Shown here in pieces: positions 1-8,871 of a stretch of DNA of 64,000 bases. Positions within the stretch are counted from its first letter, which is position 1. The number at the start of each line of letters is the position of its first letter. Origin of the DNA: Phenylobacterium conjunctum (GTDB lineage Bacteria; Pseudomonadota; Alphaproteobacteria; Caulobacterales; Caulobacteraceae). Position numbers and translations under genes: made by a program. The notes under the pieces were generated by a model. It was given only the letters and a program-made list of their open reading frames with translations, did not search any database and had not been told where the DNA came from. The DNA is taken from assembly GCF_042679085.1 (NCBI RefSeq), contig NZ_JBHTLQ010000019.1:1-64000 (forward strand). Reading direction: 5' to 3'.

Positions 1-118
1 TCTGGTTAGGACTATCTGCTAGAGCGCCGCCGCCTGCGTTTCTCTTTCCAATTCAACGATGTCAAAGACCGTGACCGACTTTCGTCCGCCCCACTGTTTA
101 GCGCCGGTGGCCGGCGGA
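1..118 (-). ncRNA. 5' leader of an rRNA operon (16S gene would lie left of the window)
   Basis: Read on the minus strand, this stretch carries a boxA-like antitermination element TCTTTGACA (complement of 60-68). It is followed by a conserved-looking leader with GAAAGAGAAACG and GGCGGCGGCGCTC, which resembles alphaproteobacterial pre-16S leader sequence. A consensus promoter lies directly upstream at 125-153. The mature 16S gene is not in the window, so the rRNA operon itself is inferred. An alternative is the leader of another strongly transcribed, boxA-antiterminated RNA. Confidence 0.6.
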
Positions 119-124
119 GGCGGC

Positions 125-153
125 TATCTATTGGGGCCACCCTTCCCTGTCAA
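125..153 (-). promoter_or_regulatory. Sigma-70-type promoter, probably rRNA P1
   Basis: On the minus strand there is a perfect -35 box TTGACA (complement of 148-153), an exact 17-bp spacer and a -10 box TAGATA (complement of 125-130). Transcription would start near 118 and run left through the boxA leader. Perfect -35 boxes with this spacing are uncommon in such GC-rich DNA, which fits a very strong promoter. Confidence 0.65.
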
Positions 154-490
154 TCGGTCCTTTCGGACTTTTTTCACCGCCGCTCAGGAGACCCGAACAC
201 TTGGCAAAAACCGCTCCGGGGGCCGCCGAGGGGCTTCCCTCATCAGTCCGTTACGATTCGATTGAGGCTGCGGAACCTAAAGGGCAGACCCGGAAAAATC
301 AAGACCCAATCTACTAGGCCCTGCCTCCCCGCGCCCCCGAGACTCGAAGGTCCCGGCCGCGGCGGTGTATCTGGGTGTCGGAGCCCCCTGCGTCAACCTT
401 TCATCTGCGCGAGGGCCGTCGCACTTGTGGATGAAGCGCGCGAGGCCGTAGAGATGACCAGCGCGTCGGTTGGGGAAGGAAGGCCGTAAG

Positions 491-922
491 ATGCTGTCTC
501 AAAAGGCCCGTTACGGACTGCGCGCCCTTGTCGAACTGGCGCGGGCGGACGGCGCCCAGCTGACCTCGGCGGAACTGGCCCTGCGCGCCGACGCCCCCCG
601 CAAGTTTCTTGAAGCCATTCTTCTGGAGCTTGCCCGCAATCGCATTGTGGTCAGCCGGCGCGGCAAGTTCGGCGGCTATATCCTGGCCCGCCAGCCCTCG
701 GAGATCTCCTTCGCCGAGGTGATCCGCATCGTCGACGGCCCGCTGGCGCTTGCGCCCTGTGTCAGCCGCACGGCGTTCCGAAAGTGCGATGACTGCCCGG
801 ACCTGGCGACCTGTTCCCTGCGCGAGGCCCTCTTGCGGGCCCGCGACGCCACGGCGTCCGTGCTGGAGGGCTACAGCCTGGCCGACGCCGCCGTCGGCCA
901 GGGCGCCGAAGTCTTCGCCTGA
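491..922 (+). CDS. Rrf2-family transcriptional regulator
   Basis: This 143-aa winged-helix regulator starts with the typical Rrf2 N-terminus MLSQKARYGLRAL. The wing and recognition helix follow (residues about 25-65, with RGKFGGYIL). Near residues 90-110 sit four cysteines spaced C-x8-C-x2-C-x5-C, the region where Rrf2 proteins such as IscR and NsrR bind an Fe-S cluster, so cluster sensing is plausible. The ATG at 491 was chosen because GGAAGGA lies 10 nt upstream; an in-frame TTG at 470 would start inside that ribosome-binding site. The gene stands alone beside the rRNA promoter and gives no contextual clue to its targets. Family certain, signal unknown. Confidence 0.85.
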   Translation: MLSQKARYGLRALVELARADGAQLTSAELALRADAPRKFLEAILLELARNRIVVSRRGKFGGYILARQPSEISFAEVIRIVDGPLALAPCVSRTAFRKCDDCPDLATCSLREALLRARDATASVLEGYSLADAAVGQGAEVFA

Positions 923-931
923 ACCCCGGCG

Positions 932-1357
932 TCAGCCGTTGATATAGGCCTTGAGGTTGTCGGCCTCGGCCTCGACCTCGGAGATCTTGCTCTTCACCAG
1001 GTCGCCGATGGAGACGATGCCCAGCAGGCGCGTCCCTTCCACAACCGGCAGGTGACGGATCCGCCGATCGGTCATGCGCGACAAGAGCGCGTCCACCGTC
1101 TCGCCCGGACTGGCGAACTGAACCTCGCGGGTCATGAAATTGGCCACCGGTTGGGACAGGGCCCCTGCCCCCAGCTCGGCCACGCCACGAACGATGTCGC
1201 GCTCGGACACGATCCCGGCCACCGCATCATTTTCAAGAACCACCATGGCCCCGACCCGCCGCGAATGCAGCAAGGCGCAAACCGCGCCCAGGGTCTCGCT
1301 CGGGACCGCCGTGAAGACCAGGTCGCCCTTGGACTTCAGGATCTGAGATACCAGCAT
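932..1357 (-). CDS. CBS-domain protein (tandem CBS pair)
   Basis: This 141-aa cytoplasmic protein consists almost entirely of two CBS motifs (residues about 10-65 and 75-130), with the typical IVSERDIVRG and GIVSIGDLVK ends. Stand-alone CBS pairs form a Bateman module that binds adenosine nucleotides (AMP, ATP, NAD or S-adenosylmethionine) and regulates partner proteins or senses energy state. GGGAGG precedes the ATG at a good distance. It converges on the Rrf2 gene, with 9 nt between stops. No partner can be named from context. Confidence 0.85.
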   Translation of the reverse strand: MLVSQILKSKGDLVFTAVPSETLGAVCALLHSRRVGAMVVLENDAVAGIVSERDIVRGVAELGAGALSQPVANFMTREVQFASPGETVDALLSRMTDRRIRHLPVVEGTRLLGIVSIGDLVKSKISEVEAEADNLKAYING

Positions 1358-1414
1358 CGAACGCTTCCTCCCTTATCCTCTTTGAAGGGAGCGTCGCTCA
1401 GCCCGCCCGGCAAA

Positions 1415-2050
1415 TCAATCAGTTATATGGCGGGCCGCCAGCCAGGCGAACGGGCCGGCCAGGACCAGGCCCGCGGCGTAGCCGAAGAGGTGCGCTTCCC
1501 AGGCCACCGGCGCCGAGCCCATGCCGGGCGCAAATCCCAGCACCGCCACCACCAGGTTCACCACAATCCAGGCCAGGCTCATGCCGATGACCGGCGGACT
1601 GAGAATCGGCCCCATCCGCCCCTGGCCGCCGATGATCCGCGCGCCGGCCGCCATCAGGCCTGACACCGCCCCCGAGGCGCCGACCAGCAACACCTCCTGG
1701 CCCGGATGCACCAGGGCGAAGCCCAGGCTCGAGAGCGCGCCGCAGCAAAGATAAAAGAGCGCCAGCGCCGCCACGCCCTCGCCTCTCAACCCGAAGGCGC
1801 GGGCGACGGGGGTTCCGAACGCCAGGGCCATGGCGGCGTTGACGATGGCGTGGGTCCAGCTTCCCGACAGAAAGAGCGCTGTGAACAAGGTCTCAAAGCG
1901 CCCCGCGTCCAGGGCCGCGGGCGAAAAGGCGAACCGGCTGATCACCTCAGGCCCCGCGAACCCTTGCGCCGCGTAGCCGCCCAGAATCACCGCTGCCAGC
2001 AGGACCGCCGGCCAAGGGGCGTTGAAGATGGGCTGCCGCTCGTCGCTCAT
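1415..2050 (-). CDS. Rhomboid-family intramembrane serine protease
   Basis: A polytopic inner-membrane protein of about 211 aa. It carries the rhomboid signatures: HAIVN (His67, Asn71) in an early helix, the nucleophile motif GASG (Ser126) and the catalytic histidine in AHLFGYAAG (His187). Together Ser126 and His187 form the catalytic dyad, so the enzyme should be active and cleave transmembrane substrates. The start MSDERQ at 2050 was preferred over an upstream ATG at 2092 because the upstream 14 residues are hydrophilic and atypical; GGGAAA precedes the chosen start. It is divergent from hfaA, and no substrate is suggested by the neighbours. Confidence 0.88.
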   Translation of the reverse strand: MSDERQPIFNAPWPAVLLAAVILGGYAAQGFAGPEVISRFAFSPAALDAGRFETLFTALFLSGSWTHAIVNAAMALAFGTPVARAFGLRGEGVAALALFYLCCGALSSLGFALVHPGQEVLLVGASGAVSGLMAAGARIIGGQGRMGPILSPPVIGMSLAWIVVNLVVAVLGFAPGMGSAPVAWEAHLFGYAAGLVLAGPFAWLAARHITD

Positions 2051-2217
2051 TGCCTGTTTCCCACGCTCACCATTGCCCACTCTGGGCCGCAAAACTTGGC
2101 CCCGCCGGGCTCGCTCTTAACCAAAAAGCCAGGACCTTTAACGTTTAGTGCCCGCTGAACGCTATCGGCGCCCCAGGACCTGGGGCCTCACGTCCGCGCG
2201 GAGTTATAGAAGTCACC

Positions 2218-2658
2218 ATGGCCGTCGCATCCCCCGCCGCGCCCGTCCTTCGCCGCATGGCCTGTGGGCTCGCCCTCGGCTTCGCCTTCTGTGCTCAGGC
2301 CCACGGCCAGCAGATGGGCAGCAATTCCGCCGACTACAACGCCGGCTACGGCCGGGTGGCCGGGTCGGAGAACCGACCGGTGGATGTCTCGACCCGTGAC
2401 GGCAATGGCAACCGCGTCATCGTTGACGGCCTGATCCTCACCGGCGAGGACCAGTCGACCTTCTCGCGCACCACCGGCGTGTTCGATTCCTACACCGGCG
2501 TGGGCGCCCAGGGAGGCGCGACCGCGATCGGCAACAGCCTCGTGGTGGTGACCCAGGGCAACTACAACACGGTCATCGTCAACTCGACCCAGACCAACAC
2601 CGGCAATGTGAGCGCCAGCGCCACGGCCTCGAGCGGCGGCGTCGGCAATGGTCAATAA
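2218..2658 (+). CDS. hfaA: Holdfast anchor protein HfaA, curlin-like
   Basis: A 146-aa secreted protein. A signal peptide (about residues 1-30, cleaved after AHG) precedes a mature part rich in Gly, Asn, Ser and Thr, with curlin-like Asn/Gln strand repeats near residues 95-135 (NSLVVVTQGNYNTVIV). In Caulobacter, HfaA is a small amyloid-prone surface protein that anchors the adhesive holdfast to the cell envelope. The call rests mainly on gene order: a small curlin-like protein, a CsgG-type lipoprotein and a large repetitive surface protein, matching hfaA-hfaB-hfaD. Its 3' end overlaps hfaB by 11 nt, so translation is probably coupled. Confidence 0.85.
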   Translation: MAVASPAAPVLRRMACGLALGFAFCAQAHGQQMGSNSADYNAGYGRVAGSENRPVDVSTRDGNGNRVIVDGLILTGEDQSTFSRTTGVFDSYTGVGAQGGATAIGNSLVVVTQGNYNTVIVNSTQTNTGNVSASATASSGGVGNGQ

Positions 2659-3655
2659 GTCCCGACTCATGAAGGTCACGGCGCTGCTGACCGCCAGCGC
2701 CCTCGCCCTGGCCGGCTGCGCGACCCCGGTCGCCGGCCCCAGCGGCCAGTACGCCCACGCCATCGGCACCGCGCCGGTGACCGCCAACCCGACCCCCTAC
2801 TCGGCCGCCCTGGTCTGCATGGCGGGCTATGCGCGCCAGACCCATCTGGTGGCGCCGCGCATCGCCGTCGGCCGCATCGCGGACTACACCGGCAAGTCGG
2901 AAAGCGACGGGTCGGGCCGCAAGATCACCCAGGGCGCCTCGCTGATGGCCATGTCGGCCTTCGCCAAGGCGGGCATGCCGCTGGTGGAGCGCTTCGACAC
3001 CTCGGTCTCCGAACTCGAGCTGAAGTACGCGAATAACAAGCTGATTTCGGACGCGCCGAACCCGAAGCCGGACCAGCCCGCGGACTATCGCAAGATCCTG
3101 GCGGGCCAAGTGCCGGGCTCGGACTTCTATGTGGCGGGCGGCGTCACCGAGCTGAACTTCAACATCCGCTCGTCAGGCTTCGATGTCGCCGGCGGCGATC
3201 CGGACGCCACGGACCTGAAGGGCACGTTCCGCGGGCGCATGTTCATCATGAACATCGGCCTGGACCTACGCCTGATCAACACCCGCACCCTCGAGGTGGT
3301 GGACGTCATCTCCTACCAGAAGCAGGTGGTGGGCCGCGAAGTCGGCGCCGGCATCTTCGATTTCCTGGGCGGCAACGTGTTCGACGTCTCGACCGGCGCC
3401 GGCGCCCTGGAGCCGATGCAGCTGGCGGTCCGCTCCCTGGTGGAGCGCGCCGTGGTCGAGATGACCGCCAATCTCTACGGCATGCCCGGTCCCCGGGCCT
3501 GCCTGGCCACCGACCCGCTGGGCGACGGCACGGTCGGGATCACTGGCGGCTATGTGCCGGCCTACAACAACCTGGGGACCAACAATGGCGAAACGCGGGC
3601 TGATCCTTCTCGCTGGAACGCTCGCCGGGATTCTGCCGTGCGGGACCGCTACTAG
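2648..3655 (+). CDS. hfaB: Holdfast secretion lipoprotein HfaB, CsgG family
   Basis: A 335-aa outer-membrane lipoprotein. The signal peptide ends in the lipobox LAGC (Cys24), and a CsgG-like domain spans about residues 45-280, including RIADYTGKSE and the segment FDTSVSELEL. CsgG proteins form the outer-membrane secretion channel for curli. HfaB plays the equivalent part for HfaA and HfaD in holdfast attachment. The ATG at 2648 lies inside the end of hfaA. The C-terminal 24 codons overlap hfaD by 71 nt, an unusually long overlap, and that Arg-rich tail is probably not conserved. Confidence 0.9.
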   Translation: MVNKSRLMKVTALLTASALALAGCATPVAGPSGQYAHAIGTAPVTANPTPYSAALVCMAGYARQTHLVAPRIAVGRIADYTGKSESDGSGRKITQGASLMAMSAFAKAGMPLVERFDTSVSELELKYANNKLISDAPNPKPDQPADYRKILAGQVPGSDFYVAGGVTELNFNIRSSGFDVAGGDPDATDLKGTFRGRMFIMNIGLDLRLINTRTLEVVDVISYQKQVVGREVGAGIFDFLGGNVFDVSTGAGALEPMQLAVRSLVERAVVEMTANLYGMPGPRACLATDPLGDGTVGITGGYVPAYNNLGTNNGETRADPSRWNARRDSAVRDRY

Positions 3656-4817
3656 TCAGACCAGCACGGTCCTGAACAACCAGGTCCAGCTCGGCGACGT
3701 GTTCGCCGACCAGACGCTGAATGTCGTCACGGTAGACCAGCAGACCTCGGCCACCACCGGCGCCACCGCCAACAGCTTCGAAGCCGCCAGCAACGGCTCG
3801 AACGTGGACATGCGCTCGAACCAGTACGCCAATGGCGGCGTGGCCTCGAACACCCTGCTGAACGTGGGCGCCTATTCCGGTGCGGCCACCAACCTCAGCA
3901 CGGGCTCCACCGGCAACTCCGGCCACGCCGAAGTCACCGGCGCGACCCTGACCGGCGTCTACAGCCAGTTCACCTCGGCCCAGCCGATCTCCAGCGTCAG
4001 CCACATCGAAGCGCCCGACGCCGAGGGCGGCGATGTCACGGCCTCGAGCCAGGCCCAGGGCAACACCCAGTCCTTGGCGGTCAATTACGGAACCGCCGGC
4101 GTGCGGGTGAACCAGTCCAATGAGGCCCAGGTCACCTCGGACGGCGGCGGGGTCTATGGCGTGGTCTGGGGCACGGCCAAGTATGACGCCGCCACCGTGG
4201 GCAACAATGTCAGCTATGCGGGCGCGTCCGGCTCGGGCGCGGCGATCGCCACCTCGCAGAACAACACCGCCGTGCTGGGCCAGGCCACCCAGTTCACCGC
4301 CTTTGGGCAGGTCCAGGACGGCCAGACCACGGCCACCATCGCCGGCAACAATGTCAGCGCGGTCAACAATGGCTTCGTGCTGAACGCCAATGTCCAGCAG
4401 TACAACTCCGCCTATCAGCGCGCCCAGGCCGAGACCTCGGCCTATAATTTCGGCGCGGTCGCCGCGACCGCGAGCGGGGTCGGCAACACGGCCCTCTTGG
4501 GCGATATCGGCGGCGAGATCATCATCGACGCCAGTCAGATCAACGACGTCGGCGGGATCGATGCGGTCGCCTCCACCACCGGCCAGGACGGCTATGACGG
4601 CCAGGCCACGGCCGTCGCCACCGGCAACGCGATCACCGGCTATGCCTGCGCCGACTGCAATGGCCGCTTGACCGCCAATTCCAGCCAGGTGAACGGCGCC
4701 GACGTGGGCGCGACAGCCACCACCACCATGAACGGCTCCGTCCGCTCAGCGACGGGGATCGCGACGGCGGTGGGCAACACCGCCACCTATTATCTGAGCA
4801 AGCCCTCCGGCCAGTAG
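3585..4817 (+). CDS. hfaD: Holdfast anchor surface protein HfaD
   Basis: A 410-aa secreted protein. The signal peptide (MAKRGLILLAGTLAGILP onward) is followed by a long Asn/Thr/Ala/Gly-rich body. Throughout it recur short units of the type AxGNxxxxxN and TATAxGN, suggesting a beta-helical or amyloid-like fold. HfaD is the large outer-membrane component that holds the holdfast to the stalk tip in Caulobacter. The start at 3585 was chosen for the signal peptide and the preceding GGGGA; an upstream in-frame start at 3552 would add 11 hydrophilic residues. Third gene of hfaABD. The symbol rests on position and composition rather than on sequence identity. Confidence 0.82.
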   Translation: MAKRGLILLAGTLAGILPCGTATSQTSTVLNNQVQLGDVFADQTLNVVTVDQQTSATTGATANSFEAASNGSNVDMRSNQYANGGVASNTLLNVGAYSGAATNLSTGSTGNSGHAEVTGATLTGVYSQFTSAQPISSVSHIEAPDAEGGDVTASSQAQGNTQSLAVNYGTAGVRVNQSNEAQVTSDGGGVYGVVWGTAKYDAATVGNNVSYAGASGSGAAIATSQNNTAVLGQATQFTAFGQVQDGQTTATIAGNNVSAVNNGFVLNANVQQYNSAYQRAQAETSAYNFGAVAATASGVGNTALLGDIGGEIIIDASQINDVGGIDAVASTTGQDGYDGQATAVATGNAITGYACADCNGRLTANSSQVNGADVGATATTTMNGSVRSATGIATAVGNTATYYLSKPSGQ

Positions 4818-4906
4818 GTCCTGCGGCCGCCTTGTTCCTGCCTTGCGCCGGTCACGGCGCGCGGTGCAGGGTGCGCGCCCTTGTAGTGACCTGAACGGAA
4901 TTCCGG

Positions 4907-7897
4907 ATGCTCCGACCGCTGCGTACGGCGCTGGCCCTGGCCGCGACCTTCTCGCTTTCCGCCTGCGCGGTCCCGCATCTTTCCCTGCCCAAGCTCCCCA
5001 GCTTCGGTCACCGTCCCGCCGCCGAAGCCCCCGCCAAGCCTGAACCGGCGGCCAAGCCGGCGCGCAAGGCCTTCAAGCTGCCCGCCCTGCCCCACCTGTT
5101 CGGCAAGACGTCGCCGGCCGGCCCGTCTGAAACCGCGGCCCGCCTCAAGCCTGGGGAATGGGCTCAGGCGCGCTCCGACATCGCCGCCGACCCGGATTTC
5201 CGCTTCGGATCCCTGCCGAACGGCATGCGCTACGCCATCCGCAAGCAATCGATCCCGCCGGGCCAGGCGGCCCTACGCCTGCGGTTCGACGCGGGCTCGC
5301 TGATGGAGTCGGACGACCAGGCGGGCCTGGCGCACTTCCTGGAGCACATGGCTTTCAACGGTTCCAAGGCCGTTCCGGAAGGCGATATGGTCAAGATCCT
5401 GGAGCGGCTGGGCCTGGCCTTCGGCGCCGACACCAACGCCTCCACCGACTTCAACCAGACGATCTACAAGCTGGACCTGCCGCGCACCGACGCCGACACG
5501 GTCGACACCTCGCTGATGCTGCTGCGCGAGGCCGCCGGCGAGCTGACGATCGACCCCGGCGCGGTGGACCGCGAGCGCGGGGTGGTGCTGTCCGAGGAAC
5601 GCGCCCGGGATACGCCGGCCTATCGCGTGTTCAAGTCGCGCCTGGATTTCTGGTTGAAGGGTCAGCGTCCGCCCCAGCGCCTGCCGATCGGCAAGGTGGA
5701 GGTGCTGCAAACCGCACCGGCCAGCCGTATCGCCAGCTTCTATCACGCCTGGTACCGGCCCGAGCGCGCCGTGCTGGTGGCGGTGGGCGACTTTGATCCC
5801 GCCGAGATGGAGGCGCGCATCAAGGCGAAGTTCGGCGACTGGAAGGCGCAAGGCCCCGCGCTGCCCGAGCCGAACCTGGGCGTCGTCGCCAGGCGCGGCC
5901 CGGAGGCCCGGCTGGTGGTCGAACCCGGCGCGCCGCTGTCCATGCAGATCGCCTGGATCGCGCCGCCGGATCTGGCCCTCGACAGCCAGGCGAAGCGTCG
6001 GCGCGATCTGATTGAACGACTTGGCTTTTCGGTCTTGAACCGCCGGCTGTCCAGCATCGCCCGCAGCCCGCAACCGCCCTTCCAGGGCGCGGGCGCCTTC
6101 AAGAGCGACCAGTATGACGCGGCCGAGCTGACCCTGCTGACGGTCAACGCCGATCCGACACGCTGGCGCGAGGCGTTGAACGCCGCCGAGCAGGAACAGC
6201 GGCGCGCCCTGCAATACGGGGTGCGCCAGGACGAACTCGACCGCGAGATCGATGAACTGCGCGCCGGTCTCAAGGCCGACGCGGCAGGCGCCTCGACCCG
6301 CACGCCGTCGGAGCTGGCCGGTGAGGTGATCTCCAGCCTCGATGACGACGAGGTGGTCACCAGCCCCGCCCAGGACCTGGCCGAGTTCGAGACCGTGGTG
6401 AAGGGCCTGACCGCTGAGCAGGTGTCCGCCGCCCTGAAGGCCGCCTTCAAGGGTGACGGCCCGCTGATCTTCATGACCTCGCCCAAGCCCGTCGAGGGCG
6501 GCGAGGCTGCGCTTCTGGCCGCCTACAAGGCTGCCTCCGCAGCGGAGGTGTCGGCGCCCAGCGCGCCGGTGACCATCGCCTGGCCTTACGAGAGCTTCGG
6601 CGCGCCGGGCAAGGTGGCTGAAACCCGCGATGTCGCCGACCTGGACACCACCTTTGTCCGCTTCGAGAACGGCGTGCGCCTGACGGTGAAGCCGACCCAC
6701 TTCCAGGACGATGAGGTTCTGGTGCGGGTCAATGTCGGCGGTGGCCGCGTCAGCTTGCCCAAGGACCGGCCAAGCCTGAGCTGGGCCTCCGGGGCCTTCA
6801 TCGAGGGCGGGCTGAAGCAGATCAGCGCCGAGGATATGGAGCGTGTCCTGGCCGCCAAGATGTACGGCGCGCGCTTCAGCGTCGCCGACGAAGCCCTTGT
6901 TTTGTCCGGGGAAACCCGCACCGACGACCTGGAAACCCAGCTGCAGATCCTGACCGCCTATGTCGCCGAGCCCGGCTGGCGGCCAGAGGCGTTCCAGCAG
7001 GTGAAGAGCCGCGGCAAGACCATCCACGATCAGTTCGAAGCCACCGACGGCGGGGTGCTGTCCCGCGACCTGGCGGTCCTGATCCACGGCGGGGACGCCC
7101 GCTGGGCCTTCCCGACCCGGGACCAGATCGCCCAGGCCAAGCTGGACGACTTCCGCAACCAGGTGGCCCCCGACCTCGCTACCGGCCCCATCGAGGTGGT
7201 GATCGTGGGCGACATCACTGCGGAGAAGGCTGTCGACCTGGTCGCCCGGACCTTCGGCGCCCTGCCCGCACGCCCGGAGCGGCCCGCCGCGGCCTCCGAC
7301 CAGTTGGCGGTCGGGTTCCCGGCGGCGACGCCGGAGCCCCTGACCCTGACGCACAAGGGCCGCGCCGATCAGGCGATCGGCTACCTCGCCTGGCCCAGCA
7401 CCGACTTCTGGGCCGACCCGCAAGGGGCTCGCGATGCCGCGGTGATGGGTGAGGTCCTGGAGCTGCGGCTGATCGACGAGCTGCGCGAGAGCCAGGGCGC
7501 CACCTACTCGCCCCAGGTCACCTACAACCACAGCCAGGTCTGGCCGAACTGGGGCTATGTCTCGGTCAATGTGGAGATCCCGCCGGAGAAGCTGCCGGCC
7601 TTCTTCGCCGATGTCCGCAAGATCGCCGCCGCCCTGCGGACCGCGCCGCCCACCGCCGATGAACTGGAACGCGCGAAGAAGCCCCGCCTGGACCAGATCG
7701 AGAAGGCCCAGGCCACCAACGGCTACTGGCTGGGCGAGCTGTCGGGTGCGCAAGGCGACCCGCGTAAGCTGACCGCCCTGCGCGCCATTATTCCCGGCAC
7801 GGAGCGGGTCACGGCCCAGGACGTCCAAAAGGCCGCCCAGCGGATCCTCAAGGACGACCGCATGTGGATGCTGCAGGTGAAACCCGAGGCGAAGTAG
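4907..7897 (+). CDS. M16-family zinc metallopeptidase, lipoprotein
   Basis: A 996-aa predicted periplasmic or outer-membrane lipoprotein (lipobox LSAC, Cys20). A Pro/Lys-rich linker (30-75) leads to tandem insulinase/pitrilysin domains. The inverted zinc motif HFLEH lies at residues 143-147, with the third ligand probably in the downstream RGVVLSE segment. The C-terminal half lacks the zinc motif, as usual, but keeps the substrate-binding Arg/Tyr region (IDELRESQGATYSPQ). Length fits the large two-repeat PqqL-like M16 proteins. It follows hfaD on the same strand after 89 nt and is probably separate in function. Likely role: degrading small peptides in the envelope. Confidence 0.9.
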   Translation: MLRPLRTALALAATFSLSACAVPHLSLPKLPSFGHRPAAEAPAKPEPAAKPARKAFKLPALPHLFGKTSPAGPSETAARLKPGEWAQARSDIAADPDFRFGSLPNGMRYAIRKQSIPPGQAALRLRFDAGSLMESDDQAGLAHFLEHMAFNGSKAVPEGDMVKILERLGLAFGADTNASTDFNQTIYKLDLPRTDADTVDTSLMLLREAAGELTIDPGAVDRERGVVLSEERARDTPAYRVFKSRLDFWLKGQRPPQRLPIGKVEVLQTAPASRIASFYHAWYRPERAVLVAVGDFDPAEMEARIKAKFGDWKAQGPALPEPNLGVVARRGPEARLVVEPGAPLSMQIAWIAPPDLALDSQAKRRRDLIERLGFSVLNRRLSSIARSPQPPFQGAGAFKSDQYDAAELTLLTVNADPTRWREALNAAEQEQRRALQYGVRQDELDREIDELRAGLKADAAGASTRTPSELAGEVISSLDDDEVVTSPAQDLAEFETVVKGLTAEQVSAALKAAFKGDGPLIFMTSPKPVEGGEAALLAAYKAASAAEVSAPSAPVTIAWPYESFGAPGKVAETRDVADLDTTFVRFENGVRLTVKPTHFQDDEVLVRVNVGGGRVSLPKDRPSLSWASGAFIEGGLKQISAEDMERVLAAKMYGARFSVADEALVLSGETRTDDLETQLQILTAYVAEPGWRPEAFQQVKSRGKTIHDQFEATDGGVLSRDLAVLIHGGDARWAFPTRDQIAQAKLDDFRNQVAPDLATGPIEVVIVGDITAEKAVDLVARTFGALPARPERPAAASDQLAVGFPAATPEPLTLTHKGRADQAIGYLAWPSTDFWADPQGARDAAVMGEVLELRLIDELRESQGATYSPQVTYNHSQVWPNWGYVSVNVEIPPEKLPAFFADVRKIAAALRTAPPTADELERAKKPRLDQIEKAQATNGYWLGELSGAQGDPRKLTALRAIIPGTERVTAQDVQKAAQRILKDDRMWMLQVKPEAK

Positions 7898-7907
7898 ACG
7901 GCCGAGA

Positions 7908-8822
7908 CTAGGCCGGCGGCTTGGCCGCGCCGCCATCCACGTCGAAGCCGACCTGGCGCAGGCTTTGGACCAGCTGGCCGAAGCGCTGGTTGATCTTCAC
8001 GCCGGCGCTCAACAGGGCCTCCGACTGCATGTAGGTCATGGAGGACAGATAGCCCCCGCGCACGGACTCGCAGCGGTCGAGTTCCAACATCCGCGTCACC
8101 CGCCGCCGCATGGTCTCTCTGGGGATCGACAGGCGCTGGGACAGTTCGGCGATGGTGACCGGCCGGCGGACGGTATCCGGCGGCGGCGTGTCGGCGCTGG
8201 AATAGCGCCAGGCGATTTCGGGATCGCGGACGATGGGATCGGCGTTGGCGATCATCATCGCCGTATAGACCAGGGCGTCCAGCATCGAGCCATGCGGCTC
8301 CACGCCCGCCTCCAGGACGCGCAGGATGAAGTCTTCGACCAGTTGGCCGACCTCGAGGTCCAGCCTGGAGGCGTCAACGGACACGTGGGTCGGGGCCGGC
8401 ACGTTGGCGACCAGATCCACCCCCAGCGCCTTCAACTCGGCGATGGTGACGACCACGGCCTGGGCGGTGGCCCGGCAGGCGTCGCGGACGTCCGGACCGT
8501 CCAGCACATGGGGCGCGGCGGCCACGCCCTGGGCGCTGACCCGGACCACATAGCCCCGGTCCTCGAGCTCCAGGATCTTCCGGCGGGTGGTCTCGTAGGG
8601 AAGCATCAGCGACTGGGCGATGGCCCGCACGCTGACGGAACGCGCCGCCTGGCCGGCGCGGGTCGCCTGGCGAACGGCCAGGAAGATCATGGCGCGCACG
8701 AAGTCGCGGTCATGCACCGCAATCAGCCGCGCCGCCTCTTCGACCAGGAACCGGCTGACACACCGGAACACCAGGCGCGAAATGCGGCGTCTCTGGTCCC
8801 CGTCTCCGGTCTCCGTCGTCAC
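7908..8822 (-). CDS. Transcriptional regulator with two winged-helix domains
   Basis: A 304-aa cytoplasmic protein with two separate helix-turn-helix units: residues about 65-100 (VRAIAQSLMLPYETTRRKILELEDRGY) and 235-275 (TIAELSQRLSIPRETMRRRVTRMLELD). The two units resemble each other, including the P-x-E-T-x-R-R core, which points to an internal duplication separated by a helical middle part. The start is GTG at 8822, with GGGGGAG 6 nt upstream. It follows the exported Cys/Pro-repeat gene by 49 nt on the same strand, so the two may share a transcript. No family name is offered, and ligand and targets are unknown. Confidence 0.7.
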   Translation of the reverse strand: MTTETGDGDQRRRISRLVFRCVSRFLVEEAARLIAVHDRDFVRAMIFLAVRQATRAGQAARSVSVRAIAQSLMLPYETTRRKILELEDRGYVVRVSAQGVAAAPHVLDGPDVRDACRATAQAVVVTIAELKALGVDLVANVPAPTHVSVDASRLDLEVGQLVEDFILRVLEAGVEPHGSMLDALVYTAMMIANADPIVRDPEIAWRYSSADTPPPDTVRRPVTIAELSQRLSIPRETMRRRVTRMLELDRCESVRGGYLSSMTYMQSEALLSAGVKINQRFGQLVQSLRQVGFDVDGGAAKPPA

Positions 8823-8871
8823 GCTTCACTCCCCCGAGGGCTGGCCGATTCGGCCTTTGTGCTCTCGGTGT

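Noticed and set aside
2117..2142. Two TTAAC half-sites before hfaA
   Set aside because: They are 17 bp apart and do not form the TTAA-N7-TTAA CtrA site.
5273..7936. 887-codon open frame antisense to the M16 peptidase
   Set aside because: Low-complexity Gly/Arg/His/Gln-rich product without family motifs, opposite a gene with a clear zinc site. It is a GC-skew shadow.
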